Shown piece by piece: positions 14,350 through 22,408 of a stretch of DNA of 33,462 nucleotides. A program made the position numbers and the translations under genes. The notes under the pieces are model-generated. The model was not told where the DNA came from and did no database searches. It saw only the letters and a list, made by a program, of their open reading frames with translations. Positions within the stretch are counted from its first letter, which is position 1, and each line of letters starts with the position of its first letter. The stretch spans positions 1 to 33,462 of the forward strand of contig JAFVGS010000031.1 in NCBI GenBank assembly GCA_017474845.1, read 5' to 3'. The stretch comes from Prevotella sp. (GTDB lineage: Bacteria > Bacteroidota > Bacteroidia > Bacteroidales > Bacteroidaceae).

Positions 14350-15861
14350 ATGAAGATTTTTACGAGTGCCCAGATACACGAACTGGACAAATATACGATT
14401 GAAAACGAGCCCATCAAGTCTATCGATCTGATGGAGCGGGCAGCCAAGGCCATCTGCCAGGCCATCACTGAGGTGTGGGGCAGTACCACACGTGTCATCG
14501 TCTTCGCCGGCCCAGGAAACAATGGGGGCGACGCGCTCGCCGTGGCCCGGATGCTGCTGGACCGCAACTACGATGTCACGGCCTATCTGTTCAACATACA
14601 GGGGCATCTCTCCGAAGACTGTGCCGCCAATAAGAAACGGCTGCAGGATAAGAAGTCGAAAGCACTCATCGAGGTGATTCAGGAGTTCGAGCCCCCACAG
14701 CTCGAAGCCGACACCCTCGTCGTCGACGGCCTCTTCGGCTCCGGATTGAACAAACCCCTTGCAGGCGGTTTCGCATCACTGGTGAAGTATATCAATGCCT
14801 CACCATCGAAGGTCGTCAGCATCGACATCCCTTCAGGACTCATGACTGAAGACAACACCTACAATGTCCGCGCCAATATCATCCGTGCCGACATGACACT
14901 CACGCTCCAGCATCAGAAACTATCGTTCCTCTTCGCAGAGAACCAGCAGTTCATCGGACAGTTGAAAGTGCTCGACATACGGCTGAGCAAGGAGGGCACC
15001 GAGAAGATTGACGCCAACTACACGCTGCTTGAAGAGAGCGACATCCGCCAAAGGCTTCTGCCACGCGATCCCTTCGCCCATAAAGGGAAGATGGGCAATG
15101 CCCTCATCATCGCAGGCAGCTATGGCATGGGGGGAGCGGCAGTACTCGCCACGAAAGCATGCCTGAGAATCGGAGTCGGACGCGTCACCACCCACACCCC
15201 CAAGCGTAACTACATGATCATGCAGATCAGCGTGCCTGAGGCCGTACTGCAGTTCGACCGTGAAGAGACCACCTTCTCCGAGGCAGTCGACACGGAGGAC
15301 TTCACGGCTGTGGGTATCGGTCCCGGACTGGGTACCAGCGAACAGACTGCCATCGCGATCATCGCCCAGTTGCGACGCACCCAGTGTCCGTTGGTGGCCG
15401 ATGCCGATGCCATCAATATCCTCGCCAACCATCGGGCATGGCTCCAACAGCTGCCCAAGGGTATCATCATGACGCCCCACCCAAAGGAGTTCGACCGTCT
15501 GGAAGGTCCCAGCAGCGACAGTTTCGAGCGTCTGATGAAGGCGCGCGACCTGGCCGAGCGTCTGCAGGCCTATATATTGTTGAAGGGCCACCATACTTCG
15601 CTGTGCCTGCCCGACGGACATATCGTCTTCAACACCACGGGGAATGCCGGTATGGCCACCGCCGGCAGCGGCGACGTGCTTACTGGCATCATCACCGGAC
15701 TACTCGCCCGTGGCTACAAACAGGAAGATGCCTGTATCGTGGGCATGTATCTGCACGGACTCTCTGGCGACATTGCGGCCAAGGAGTTAGGTCAGGAGAG
15801 CGTCATCGCCAGCGACCTGATCCAGTATCTGCCCTATGCCTTCAAACGGATCAAAGAATAA
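14350..15861 (+). CDS. nnr: Bifunctional NAD(P)H-hydrate repair enzyme
   Basis: A 503-residue fusion of the epimerase (N-terminal, about 1-215) and ADP/ATP-dependent dehydratase (about 225-503) that repair hydrated NADH and NADPH. The epimerase motif GPGNNGGD is at residues 54-61, with DGLFGSGLNKPL and SIDIPSGL following. The dehydratase has HKGKMGNALIIAGSYGMGGA from about 244 and the catalytic AGSGDVLTG with D442. The ATG at 14350 is chosen because the protein family starts MKIFTSAQIHELD and because the promoter ends just before it; the frame upstream is open only over hpt. Confidence 0.96.
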   Translation: MKIFTSAQIHELDKYTIENEPIKSIDLMERAAKAICQAITEVWGSTTRVIVFAGPGNNGGDALAVARMLLDRNYDVTAYLFNIQGHLSEDCAANKKRLQDKKSKALIEVIQEFEPPQLEADTLVVDGLFGSGLNKPLAGGFASLVKYINASPSKVVSIDIPSGLMTEDNTYNVRANIIRADMTLTLQHQKLSFLFAENQQFIGQLKVLDIRLSKEGTEKIDANYTLLEESDIRQRLLPRDPFAHKGKMGNALIIAGSYGMGGAAVLATKACLRIGVGRVTTHTPKRNYMIMQISVPEAVLQFDREETTFSEAVDTEDFTAVGIGPGLGTSEQTAIAIIAQLRRTQCPLVADADAINILANHRAWLQQLPKGIIMTPHPKEFDRLEGPSSDSFERLMKARDLAERLQAYILLKGHHTSLCLPDGHIVFNTTGNAGMATAGSGDVLTGIITGLLARGYKQEDACIVGMYLHGLSGDIAAKELGQESVIASDLIQYLPYAFKRIKE

Positions 15862-15885
15862 TGATCATTAGTTTACAGTTTACAG

Positions 15886-16998
15886 ATGATTACCAAGACA
15901 TACAAAAGAGCGCTGCTCAGTTTATCATTTTTCATTTTTCATTTATCATTTAGCGTAGCGCAAACAGTAAGCAGCGTCTATCAGCCGGGTGTAACCACGG
16001 AGGGAGCTGTCTATTTCCTGCCAAAGACGGCAGTCAGTGTCACGGTGCAGGTGGAGAAGACTACCTACACCCCAGGCGACTTCTGCCAGTATGCCGAGCG
16101 TTACCTCCGCATCAAAGATGTCTCCCCCACTCCGTCTGTCGGTTATCGCATCATCGCCGTCCGTCAGGACGCCGTAGCCGTGCCAGACACCGCCAAGCGC
16201 TATGCCGTGAAGTTCGACGCCAAGACCTCCGCCGCCAATGTGCGTCTCTCCGATGACGGCATACTACTTGGTATCAATACCGAGGAAAGAGATTATACAG
16301 AAGGCAAGAACCAGCAACAGGAGTATCCTCACTCCTCACTCCCCACTCCCCACTCCTCCAAAACGAACCCCCGCCAATACATGAACGAGGAGACTCTCGC
16401 CGCAGGGAGTACTGCCAAGATGGCCGAGCTTACGGCCCAGGACATCTATGAAATCCGCGAGAGCCGTAACCTCCTTGTCCGCGGACAGGCAGACAACATG
16501 CCCAAGGACGGAGAGCAGCTGCGCCTGATGCTCAAACAGCTTGACATACAGGATCGGTCACTCACCAGTCTCTTTACCGGCACTTACGACAGAGACACCA
16601 TCCAGCAGGTCTTCACCTTCGTTCCGTCACAGTTCGAAAGCCGGAAAGTGATCTTCCGCTTTTCTGAAAAACTGGGACTCGTTGACGCTGATGACCTCGC
16701 GGGCGTACCTTATTATATATATATAAAGGATCTCGAGACCGTTCCCAAGCCCGAACCCGTTGATCCCAAGAAGAAACTGAAGCAGTTTAGCGGGATCTAT
16801 GTCAACATCCCCGGCCGTCTGCGTTCTACTATCAGCAACACCCAAGGTATGATTGTTACCGATGAATATCCCGCAGGACAGTTCGGGAACGTAGAACTGC
16901 TCAGTGGTGCACTCTTCAACAAGCGCTATACCACCCGTCTGCGTCTCAATCCCCTCTCAGGCGCCGTTGACCGCCTGGATGCGGAATTACCCAAATAA
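15886..16998 (+). CDS. DUF4831 family exported protein
   Basis: A 370-residue protein with a signal peptide ending near VAQ (residue 26). The body matches DUF4831 by its opening (VYQPGVTTEGAVYFLPKTAVSVTV), the YTPGDFCQYAERYL segment and the ending with YARxTTRLRLNP-like strands. The function of the family is unknown to me; it is Bacteroidetes-specific and probably sits in the envelope. It starts 24 bp after nnr and ends one base before a terminator. Two 7-bp tandem repeats lie in the gene: one encodes the signal-peptide core, the other the linker HSSLPTPHSS. Confidence 0.85.
   Translation: MITKTYKRALLSLSFFIFHLSFSVAQTVSSVYQPGVTTEGAVYFLPKTAVSVTVQVEKTTYTPGDFCQYAERYLRIKDVSPTPSVGYRIIAVRQDAVAVPDTAKRYAVKFDAKTSAANVRLSDDGILLGINTEERDYTEGKNQQQEYPHSSLPTPHSSKTNPRQYMNEETLAAGSTAKMAELTAQDIYEIRESRNLLVRGQADNMPKDGEQLRLMLKQLDIQDRSLTSLFTGTYDRDTIQQVFTFVPSQFESRKVIFRFSEKLGLVDADDLAGVPYYIYIKDLETVPKPEPVDPKKKLKQFSGIYVNIPGRLRSTISNTQGMIVTDEYPAGQFGNVELLSGALFNKRYTTRLRLNPLSGAVDRLDAELPK
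15921..15955 (+). repeat. Heptad repeat encoding the DUF4831 signal-peptide core
   Basis: Five 7-bp units: TTTATCA, TTTTTCA, TTTTTCA, TTTATCA, TTTAGCG. They encode the hydrophobic stretch LSFFIFHLSFSV. A separate pair, GTTTACA twice (15871-15884), lies directly before the ATG. Confidence 0.85.
16326..16360 (+). repeat. Heptad repeat inside the DUF4831 coding sequence
   Basis: Five 7-bp units TCCTCAC, TCCTCAC, TCCCCAC, TCCCCAC, TCCTCCA occupy 35 bases in the middle of the gene. They encode a Ser/Pro/His-rich linker. The surrounding sequence is normal coding DNA, so the block looks inserted or expanded. Confidence 0.85.
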
Positions 16999-16999
16999 A

Positions 17000-17029
17000 G
17001 AAATCCCACCGGCGGTGGGATTTCTTTTT
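17000..17029 (+). terminator. Terminator of nnr-DUF4831
   Basis: An 11-bp perfect stem, GAAATCCCACC at 17000-17010 with GGTGGGATTTC at 17014-17024, a 3-base loop and TTTTT after it. It starts one base after the DUF4831 stop. It may also serve the minus-strand gene ending at 17044, although its U tract there is poor. Confidence 0.92.
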
Positions 17030-17043
17030 CATTCATTCTATTC

Positions 17044-17385
17044 TTACAACTTATCGAACTTCTTCAGCACATCCTGCAAGCGGGCTACGCTGTCGGGATC
17101 CTTGTCGTTCTGGGCAATCAATTCCAGATGATGACGGATGTCAGACATCTTGTCGAAGAGCAGCAGTGCTTGCTCATAGCCCTTACCGATGTTCTCAAAG
17201 TTCTTGGAGAGAGAGTTGTAGTCCTCCAACAAACGCTGAAGTTCGTCAACACGCCTCTGATAGTCGTTGAGCAACTGCTGTCCTTCTGAAGCCTGCTGCT
17301 TGGCGGCCTTCATCTGGAAGAAGAGAGCCACGCCAAGGCCAACCACTATAGCTATCAGAATAATTTCAAGTACACTCATAGTCAT
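17044..17385 (-). CDS. Membrane-anchored coiled-coil protein
   Basis: No family recognised. Using the ATG at 17385, which overlaps the STAS gene stop by one base (TGATG), the product has 113 residues; an ATG two codons further in is possible. An N-terminal membrane segment (SVLEIILIAIVVGLGVALFF) is followed by a long charged helix with heptad character from about residue 28 to 80 and a short helical tail. It has the look of a membrane scaffold or sensor. Its tight coupling to a STAS antagonist and an RsbW-like kinase suggests a part in the same partner-switch, which is inference. Confidence 0.75.
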   Translation of the reverse strand: MTMSVLEIILIAIVVGLGVALFFQMKAAKQQASEGQQLLNDYQRRVDELQRLLEDYNSLSKNFENIGKGYEQALLLFDKMSDIRHHLELIAQNDKDPDSVARLQDVLKKFDKL

Positions 17386-17696
17386 CAACCTTTTTTCTGT
17401 TCAACCTTCATAAACTGAGTAAAGCCCGTCATGGCGAGCACTTTGTAGATTTCAGGGCTGACATTGGTCATCTTGAACTGACCGCGCAGCTGCATGACCG
17501 TACGCATGGTCTTCTGGATGATACGCAGACCAGAGCTGGCCATGTAAGTAAGATCAGTGCAGTCCATTTCCAGGTCTACGCCACCGTCCTTGAGAGCCGG
17601 CTGGATATCCTGCTCAAACTGAGTTGCATTCATCGTGTCGATACGACTACCCGTCTTGATGATGGTTTTGCCACCTTCTTTTAAAATCTGTGTCAT
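17385..17696 (-). CDS. STAS-domain anti-sigma factor antagonist
   Basis: A 103-residue single STAS domain of SpoIIAA/RsbV type. The phosphorylation site motif is YMASSGLRII, with S55 just before the glycine as the likely acceptor. In partner switching the unphosphorylated antagonist binds the RsbW-type kinase. It lies 24 bp downstream of the kinase gene and is coupled by TGATG to the coiled-coil gene. No PP2C/SpoIIE phosphatase is encoded nearby. Confidence 0.9.
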   Translation of the reverse strand: MTQILKEGGKTIIKTGSRIDTMNATQFEQDIQPALKDGGVDLEMDCTDLTYMASSGLRIIQKTMRTVMQLRGQFKMTNVSPEIYKVLAMTGFTQFMKVEQKKG

Positions 17697-17705
17697 AATC
17701 CTAAT

Positions 17706-17733
17706 GTTTTATATTTTATGTTATAGTTTATCA
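17706..17733. repeat. Heptad repeat in the kinase-STAS gap
   Basis: Units GTTTTAT, ATTTTAT, GTTATAG, TTTATCA cover the gap between the two genes and the last codons of the kinase gene. Confidence 0.5.
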
Positions 17734-18140
17734 TTAATTTTTTTCGTCATCGTCAACAGGTTCTTCCCCTTGAAGCGCTGATAAGTCACCTCGTCCATAA
17801 TATTCTTCACTAAGAAGATGCCCATGCCGCCAAGCTCACGCTCAGCAGGATTAACACTCATATCCGAGTCTTCCTTCGACGTCGGGTCGAACTCACGTCC
17901 CTGGTCACTGAGCACAAGGGTCAGTTCCTTGTCATCAGACGTGACCATCAGTTCGATCTCTCCATCAGTACCTTGGGGATAAGCATAGGAAACCACATTC
18001 ACAACCAACTCCTCAATGACGAGATTCAGATCCATGGTCATCTCCATGCTCAGCCCCAATTCCTCGCTGATCTCACCAATGAATTGATTGACCTTCTCCA
18101 GTTCTGTCATCTGGTTCCTAATACGAAGTTCCTTTCTCAT
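17721..18140 (-). CDS. RsbW/SpoIIAB-like anti-sigma serine kinase
   Basis: A 139-residue HATPase_c protein from the ATG at 18140 (a GTG two codons upstream is possible). The N box LNLVIEELVVNVVSYAYP carries E44 and N48; the G1 box is SDQGREFDP and the G2 box GGMGIFLVK. These belong to the GHKL kinases that phosphorylate STAS antagonists and bind sigma factors or other partners. The next gene is exactly such an antagonist. The target it controls is not in the window. Confidence 0.92.
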   Translation of the reverse strand: MRKELRIRNQMTELEKVNQFIGEISEELGLSMEMTMDLNLVIEELVVNVVSYAYPQGTDGEIELMVTSDDKELTLVLSDQGREFDPTSKEDSDMSVNPAERELGGMGIFLVKNIMDEVTYQRFKGKNLLTMTKKINDKL

Positions 18141-18179
18141 AAACACGCATTTGGTTAGAGTGATTAATCCGTTATTGCT

Positions 18180-18212
18180 GCAAAATTACGCACTTTTTTT
18201 GAATTATACAAT
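18180..18212 (-). promoter_or_regulatory. Promoter of the RsbW-like kinase gene
   Basis: On the minus strand ATTG at 18212-18209, 20 bases, then TAATTTTGC at 18188-18180. The -33 matches only TTG, the -7 fully. The leader to the ATG is about 35 bases. Confidence 0.7.
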
Positions 18213-18222
18213 AAAAAACAGG

Positions 18223-18267
18223 AAAAAAAGCAAATCCCCTTGCTTTTTTGTAAAGCAAAGGGATTTG
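18223..18267 (-). terminator. Terminator of the aldolase gene
   Basis: A long stem pairing CAAATCCC...GCTTT with AAAGCAA...GGGATTTG (18231-18267, one mismatch or bulge), followed on the minus strand by CTTTTTTTCC. It begins 21 bp after the aldolase stop. Confidence 0.88.
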
Positions 18268-18288
18268 TAACAGTTGTCCAACCTTGTA

Positions 18289-19290
18289 TTAGCACTGAGC
18301 GAGCTTGCCGTCAGAACCGAGCACATTCACGATCTTGTGGATGTACATCTTCTTCATGTTCTCACGAGCGGGCTTCAGATACTGACGAGGATCGAAGTCT
18401 CCAGGATGCTCAGCAAGGTGCTTGCGGATTGCAGCCGTCATAGCCAGACGAGAGTCTGAGTCGATGTTGATCTTGCAGACAGCGCTCTTCGAAGCTTCAC
18501 GCAGCTGCTCCTCGGGGATACCGATAGCTGCCTCGAGGTGACCACCATACTGGTTGATGGTGTTGACCTCTTCCATGGGAACTGAAGAAGAACCGTGGAG
18601 CACGATGGGGAAGCCGGGGAGCTTCTTCTCGATCTCATGCAGGATGTCGAATGCCAATGGCGGTGGAACGAGCACACCGTTCACCAGTGTGCACTGCTCA
18701 GGTGTGAACTTGTGAGCACCGTGAGAAGTACCGATAGAGATAGCCAGAGAGTCACAACCAGTGCGGGTAGAGAAGTCGATAACTTCCTCAGGCTTGGTGT
18801 AGTGAGACTCTGCAGCAGCAACCTCATCTTCAACACCGGCGAGCACGCCGAGCTCAGCCTCAACGGTTACGTCGAACTGGTGAGCATAGTCAACAACCTT
18901 CTTTGCCAATGCGATATTCTCCTCATAAGGCAGAGAAGAACCGTCAATCATCACTGAAGAGAAGCCATTGTCGATACACTCCTTACAGAGCTCGAAGCTG
19001 TCACCGTGGTCAAGGTGCAGAACAATCTCAGGATGCTCGCAGCCGAGCTCCTTAGCATACTCTACAGCACCCTTTGCCAGGTTACGGAGGATCGTGCCGT
19101 TAGCATAGTTACGAGCACCCTTTGAAACCTGCATGATAACGGGAGACTTTGTCTCAACTGCAGCCATAACGATGGCCTGCATCTGCTCCATTGTGTTGAA
19201 GTTAAAAGCGGGGATAGCATAGCCACCGGCTACTGCTCTCTTGAACATCTCGCGGGTATTAACGAGACCTAAATCCTTGTAATTTACCAT
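18289..19290 (-). CDS. fba: Class II fructose-1,6-bisphosphate aldolase
   Basis: A 333-residue zinc-dependent aldolase of glycolysis and gluconeogenesis, cleaving fructose 1,6-bisphosphate to DHAP and glyceraldehyde 3-phosphate. The motif LHLDHGDS at 91-98 gives catalytic D94 and zinc ligand H95; the other zinc-ligand regions lie around VEAELGVLAG, GTSHGAHKF and VLHGSSSVP. It is a single-gene transcript with its own -7 box and terminator. Confidence 0.97.
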   Translation of the reverse strand: MVNYKDLGLVNTREMFKRAVAGGYAIPAFNFNTMEQMQAIVMAAVETKSPVIMQVSKGARNYANGTILRNLAKGAVEYAKELGCEHPEIVLHLDHGDSFELCKECIDNGFSSVMIDGSSLPYEENIALAKKVVDYAHQFDVTVEAELGVLAGVEDEVAAAESHYTKPEEVIDFSTRTGCDSLAISIGTSHGAHKFTPEQCTLVNGVLVPPPLAFDILHEIEKKLPGFPIVLHGSSSVPMEEVNTINQYGGHLEAAIGIPEEQLREASKSAVCKINIDSDSRLAMTAAIRKHLAEHPGDFDPRQYLKPARENMKKMYIHKIVNVLGSDGKLAQC

Positions 19291-19332
19291 ATTAATTATT
19301 TTTAAAAAAAATGAGTAATTATCTTAGCGACT

Positions 19333-19341
19333 GCAAAGATA
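19333..19341 (-). promoter_or_regulatory. -7 box of the aldolase gene
   Basis: TATCTTTGC on the minus strand, about 42 bases before the ATG. No TTTG lies 20 bases upstream; that space is occupied by the terminator of the LytTR gene. Confidence 0.65.
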
Positions 19342-19353
19342 CGAAAAAAGCGT

Positions 19354-19382
19354 AAAAAGCAGTGCATGAAGCACCGCTTTTA
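19354..19382 (-). terminator. Terminator of the efflux/two-component operon
   Basis: Stem AAAAGCGGTGC with GCACTGCTTTT (one mismatch) around a 5-base loop, followed on the minus strand by TACGCTTTTTTC. It begins about 8 bp after the LytTR stop. Confidence 0.75.
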
Positions 19383-19389
19383 ACGTTTT

Positions 19390-20100
19390 TTACACGAGCG
19401 TATGTATATCGAAGAAGTTCTGCACGTCATCCTTGTAGTTTTCGGAGATGGGAATGTAGTTCTCTCCGAAGACAATGCGAAAACGATCCACAAGGGGTGT
19501 CTCCGTCATGTGGACGATATAAGAGCGATGGGTACGCAGGAACTCCGGCCTGGGCAGATACTCCTCGAGTTTCTTCATCGACATGAGCGACATCACCTTC
19601 TCACCGTTTTTCAGATAGAAACGCACATAGTCTTTCAGACCCTCGATAAAGAGGATGTCATCGAGATTGACACGCTGCAGCTTGTAGTCGGTCTTGACGA
19701 ACATGAAACGGTCACGACGATAGGCATCCTGCCGCTGGATGATGGAGAACCACTCCAAGGCCTTGTCGGTGGACTTGAGGAAGTCGTCATAGGAGACAGG
19801 CTTCAACAGATAGTCGAGAGCATTGACCTTATAGCCTTCGACGGCATACTGCGGGAAGGCGGTGGTAAAGATGATACGCGTATCCTTGGGCAGGATCTTG
19901 GCAAACTCGATACCGCTGAGTTCTGGCATCTGAATGTCGAGAAAGAGCAACTGGACAGGGCTCTCGCGCAGGTCCTTCATAGCCAGGATAGCACTGTTGT
20001 AGGTTCCTACGAGTTGCAGATAGGGTGTCTTACGGGCATAACTCTCCAGCAGGCCTGCTGCCAGGGGCTCGTCATCGATGATGGCACAAGTAATGGTCAT
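19390..20100 (-). CDS. LytTR-family response regulator
   Basis: A 236-residue regulator. The receiver domain (1 to about 120) has IIDDEP at 8-12, the phospho-acceptor D55 in LLFLDIQMPE and the conserved lysine in YLLKPV. The C-terminal LytTR DNA-binding domain begins near RDRFMFVKTDYKLQRVNLDDILFIEGLKDYVRFY and ends with LPRPEFLRTHRSYIVH. Its start overlaps the kinase stop by four bases (ATGA), so the two form a two-component pair. It closes the operon that begins with tolC. Confidence 0.95.
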   Translation of the reverse strand: MTITCAIIDDEPLAAGLLESYARKTPYLQLVGTYNSAILAMKDLRESPVQLLFLDIQMPELSGIEFAKILPKDTRIIFTTAFPQYAVEGYKVNALDYLLKPVSYDDFLKSTDKALEWFSIIQRQDAYRRDRFMFVKTDYKLQRVNLDDILFIEGLKDYVRFYLKNGEKVMSLMSMKKLEEYLPRPEFLRTHRSYIVHMTETPLVDRFRIVFGENYIPISENYKDDVQNFFDIHTLV

Positions 20101-21140
20101 AATGTGATTTTAATTGTTGATGAATAAACTGTTCCGTCGTCGCTGACACCTTTCTCCCACTCATAGTGTTCGTAGTAGGCGAGATCCAGGCGTCGCTGTA
20201 CCTGCTGAAGGCCAATACCATGGCCACTGCGGTCTGTCTCTGACTTCGGGAAATTAGAGTTCTCGATAACGACACAAAGGGAGTTACCCTTCTGCGTCAT
20301 GGACATATGGATGAAGCTGGGCTCCGTAGAGCTGATGCCATGCTTGAAGGCATTCTCGACAAGTGATATGAACAGTAAAGGAGCCACCTTCGTATGGGGG
20401 TTCTCCAAATCGGTTACAAGTTTCACGTCGACTGTCTGAGGCAGACGGATCTTCATCAGGTTGATATAGTTCTCTATGAACTTCACTTCATCGTCGAGCG
20501 ACACCAGCTGTTCCTGATTGTCGTAGAGCATGTGGCGCAGCATGTTCGAGAGTTGCTGGATGGCACTCTGCGCCCTCGTGTGGTCGATGGCAGTCAGCGC
20601 ATAGATATTGTTCAGCGTGTTGAGCAGGAAGTGGGGATTGATCTGTGAACGCAGGTTACCCAGTTCCGCTGCCACCCTTGCCGCCTCGGCATTCCTTAGG
20701 GCCTTATCAGCCCAGTACCACTGCTGTGCCAGTGATATACAGGTGGCTGCGGTGGCAAAGATACAGAAGTTGGCGATATCACGGACAAAGGACATGAAGT
20801 CGTCGAGCGCATCTGGTATGCGGGAGAGTCTGTAGGAAGGTTGGAACAAGTCACGCGTAAAATCCATCCAATAATGCAGGAAAATAGCGAAACTGATGAT
20901 CATAATGAAATTGATAATCGTGTAATAGCGATGCTTGCCTTCCACGAAATACCTATACGTCAGCCACTTGAAGTTGGCATAGAACACCACCATCAGCAGC
21001 AGCGACGGCATACAGCTCATCAGATACTGGAGCATTGACATACCCGTTCCTCTCATATACTGCATGGGTGACAGGAACATGAACGCCCAGAACACGATGT
21101 GCAGAAATATCTTCAGTCTCTTATCCAGCATATATCTCAC
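20097..21140 (-). CDS. LytS-type sensor histidine kinase
   Basis: A 347-residue membrane kinase with about four hydrophobic segments (near 10-25, 40-55, 74-92 and 118-140) and no recognisable extracellular domain. The His_kinase motif NLRSQINPHFLLNTLNNIYAL places the phosphorylated histidine at H170. The HATPase part has VPLLFISLVENAFKHGI-like N-box and GHGIGLQQVQRRL. An internal ATG at residue 4 is an alternative start. It is cotranscribed with an ABC efflux system and may sense the same stress. Confidence 0.93.
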   Translation of the reverse strand: MRYMLDKRLKIFLHIVFWAFMFLSPMQYMRGTGMSMLQYLMSCMPSLLLMVVFYANFKWLTYRYFVEGKHRYYTIINFIMIISFAIFLHYWMDFTRDLFQPSYRLSRIPDALDDFMSFVRDIANFCIFATAATCISLAQQWYWADKALRNAEAARVAAELGNLRSQINPHFLLNTLNNIYALTAIDHTRAQSAIQQLSNMLRHMLYDNQEQLVSLDDEVKFIENYINLMKIRLPQTVDVKLVTDLENPHTKVAPLLFISLVENAFKHGISSTEPSFIHMSMTQKGNSLCVVIENSNFPKSETDRSGHGIGLQQVQRRLDLAYYEHYEWEKGVSDDGTVYSSTIKITL

Positions 21141-21162
21141 TTTTTTACTCTTTCACCTTTCA

Positions 21163-22380
21163 CTATTCGTGTCGGATAGCTTCTATCGGATCCATATTGG
21201 CAGCCTTCTGGGCAGGGATATAGCCGAAGAGCACACCAATAAACACACAGACGAGGAACGACACATAGATGCTCCATGCCGGCACGCTCGACGGCATGCC
21301 AAAGGCTGAGACGCCAGCACTCGCCCCACACCCGACAAGGACACCTATCAGTCCTCCCGTCACAGAAATAAGCACCGACTCAATGAGGAACTGTAGGGAG
21401 ATAACAGGTCCTGTGGCACCTACAGCCATGCGAAGACCAATTTCCTTCGTACGCTCCGTCACCGAGACAAGCATAATATTCATGATGCCGATACCAGCCA
21501 CCAACAGAGAGAAGGCTGCTGCCACGACAAGGATGATCGTCACGGTATCCATCGTCGACGACATCGTCTCCATCATCTCAGCCTGTGAACGGATGGTAAA
21601 GTCGTCATCGGCCTCATCTTTAAGTTTGTGGTTGCTGCGCAGGATCTGGGTGAGCTCCTCAATGGCGGCATCGGAGAGTTCCTCTGTTACTGCCGAACAG
21701 ACGATACTGGAGAAATAAGTCTGTGCAGCGATACGCTTCATCACCGTCGTATAGGGGGCAATGATCACATTGTCCTGATCCATTCCCCAAGAGTTGTATC
21801 CCTTCGACTTCAACACGCCCACGATACGCATGGGAATGCTCTTGAAACGAATGGTCTTGCCAATGGGATCGGCTCCTTCGCCAAAGAGTTCCTTAACGAT
21901 GGTGGTACCTACCACCACCACTTTGGAGGCCTTCCTGATGTCCTCCTCGGTAAAGCACTCGCCTTCCTCCACAGGCCACTGCTTGATGTCGAGGTAGTCG
22001 ATACTCTCGCCATACATCGAGGCGTTGGTATTGTTGTTGCCATAGATGGCCTGTCCGCTGGCGGTGACTTCCGGTGACACTTTCGTCACGAACTTCTTCT
22101 CACGCATGATGCGCTCATAGTCAGCCATCTTCAGCGTCTGCATGCTCGAAGGATCCTGACGTACACCACCACGCATATCGGCTCCCGGACGGATGGTCAA
22201 CAGGTTCGTACCCATGGTGGAGAGTTCCTTGCGAATGCTCTCTTTCGAGCCCTGGCCGATACTCATCATAATGATGACAGCGGCCACACCGATGATGATA
22301 CCAAGCATGGAGAGGAATGACCTCATCTTATTGTTGGCCACGGCCTTCAGGCTTACTTTGAATAGGTTTAATAAATTCAT
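21163..22380 (-). CDS. MacB-type ABC transporter permease
   Basis: A 405-residue inner-membrane permease. One N-terminal membrane segment (SFLSMLGIIIGVAAVIIMMSI) is followed by a MacB periplasmic core (about 45-255) and an FtsX domain with three membrane segments, ending AQKAANMDPIEAIRHE, a typical MacB terminus. Here the ATPase is a separate gene directly upstream, instead of fused as in E. coli MacB. With the adaptor and TolC it should form a tripartite exporter; the substrate (peptide, macrolide or lipid-like) cannot be told from the sequence. Confidence 0.93.
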   Translation of the reverse strand: MNLLNLFKVSLKAVANNKMRSFLSMLGIIIGVAAVIIMMSIGQGSKESIRKELSTMGTNLLTIRPGADMRGGVRQDPSSMQTLKMADYERIMREKKFVTKVSPEVTASGQAIYGNNNTNASMYGESIDYLDIKQWPVEEGECFTEEDIRKASKVVVVGTTIVKELFGEGADPIGKTIRFKSIPMRIVGVLKSKGYNSWGMDQDNVIIAPYTTVMKRIAAQTYFSSIVCSAVTEELSDAAIEELTQILRSNHKLKDEADDDFTIRSQAEMMETMSSTMDTVTIILVVAAAFSLLVAGIGIMNIMLVSVTERTKEIGLRMAVGATGPVISLQFLIESVLISVTGGLIGVLVGCGASAGVSAFGMPSSVPAWSIYVSFLVCVFIGVLFGYIPAQKAANMDPIEAIRHE

Positions 22381-22408
22381 TAATCTCTAAATTCTAAAAT
22401 CTTAATTC
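22381..22408. repeat. Heptad repeat filling the ATPase-permease gap
   Basis: Units TAATCTC, TAAATTC, TAAAATC, TTAATTC exactly fill the 28-bp gap, and the next heptad (TCAATCA) carries the ATPase stop codon. Confidence 0.75.
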
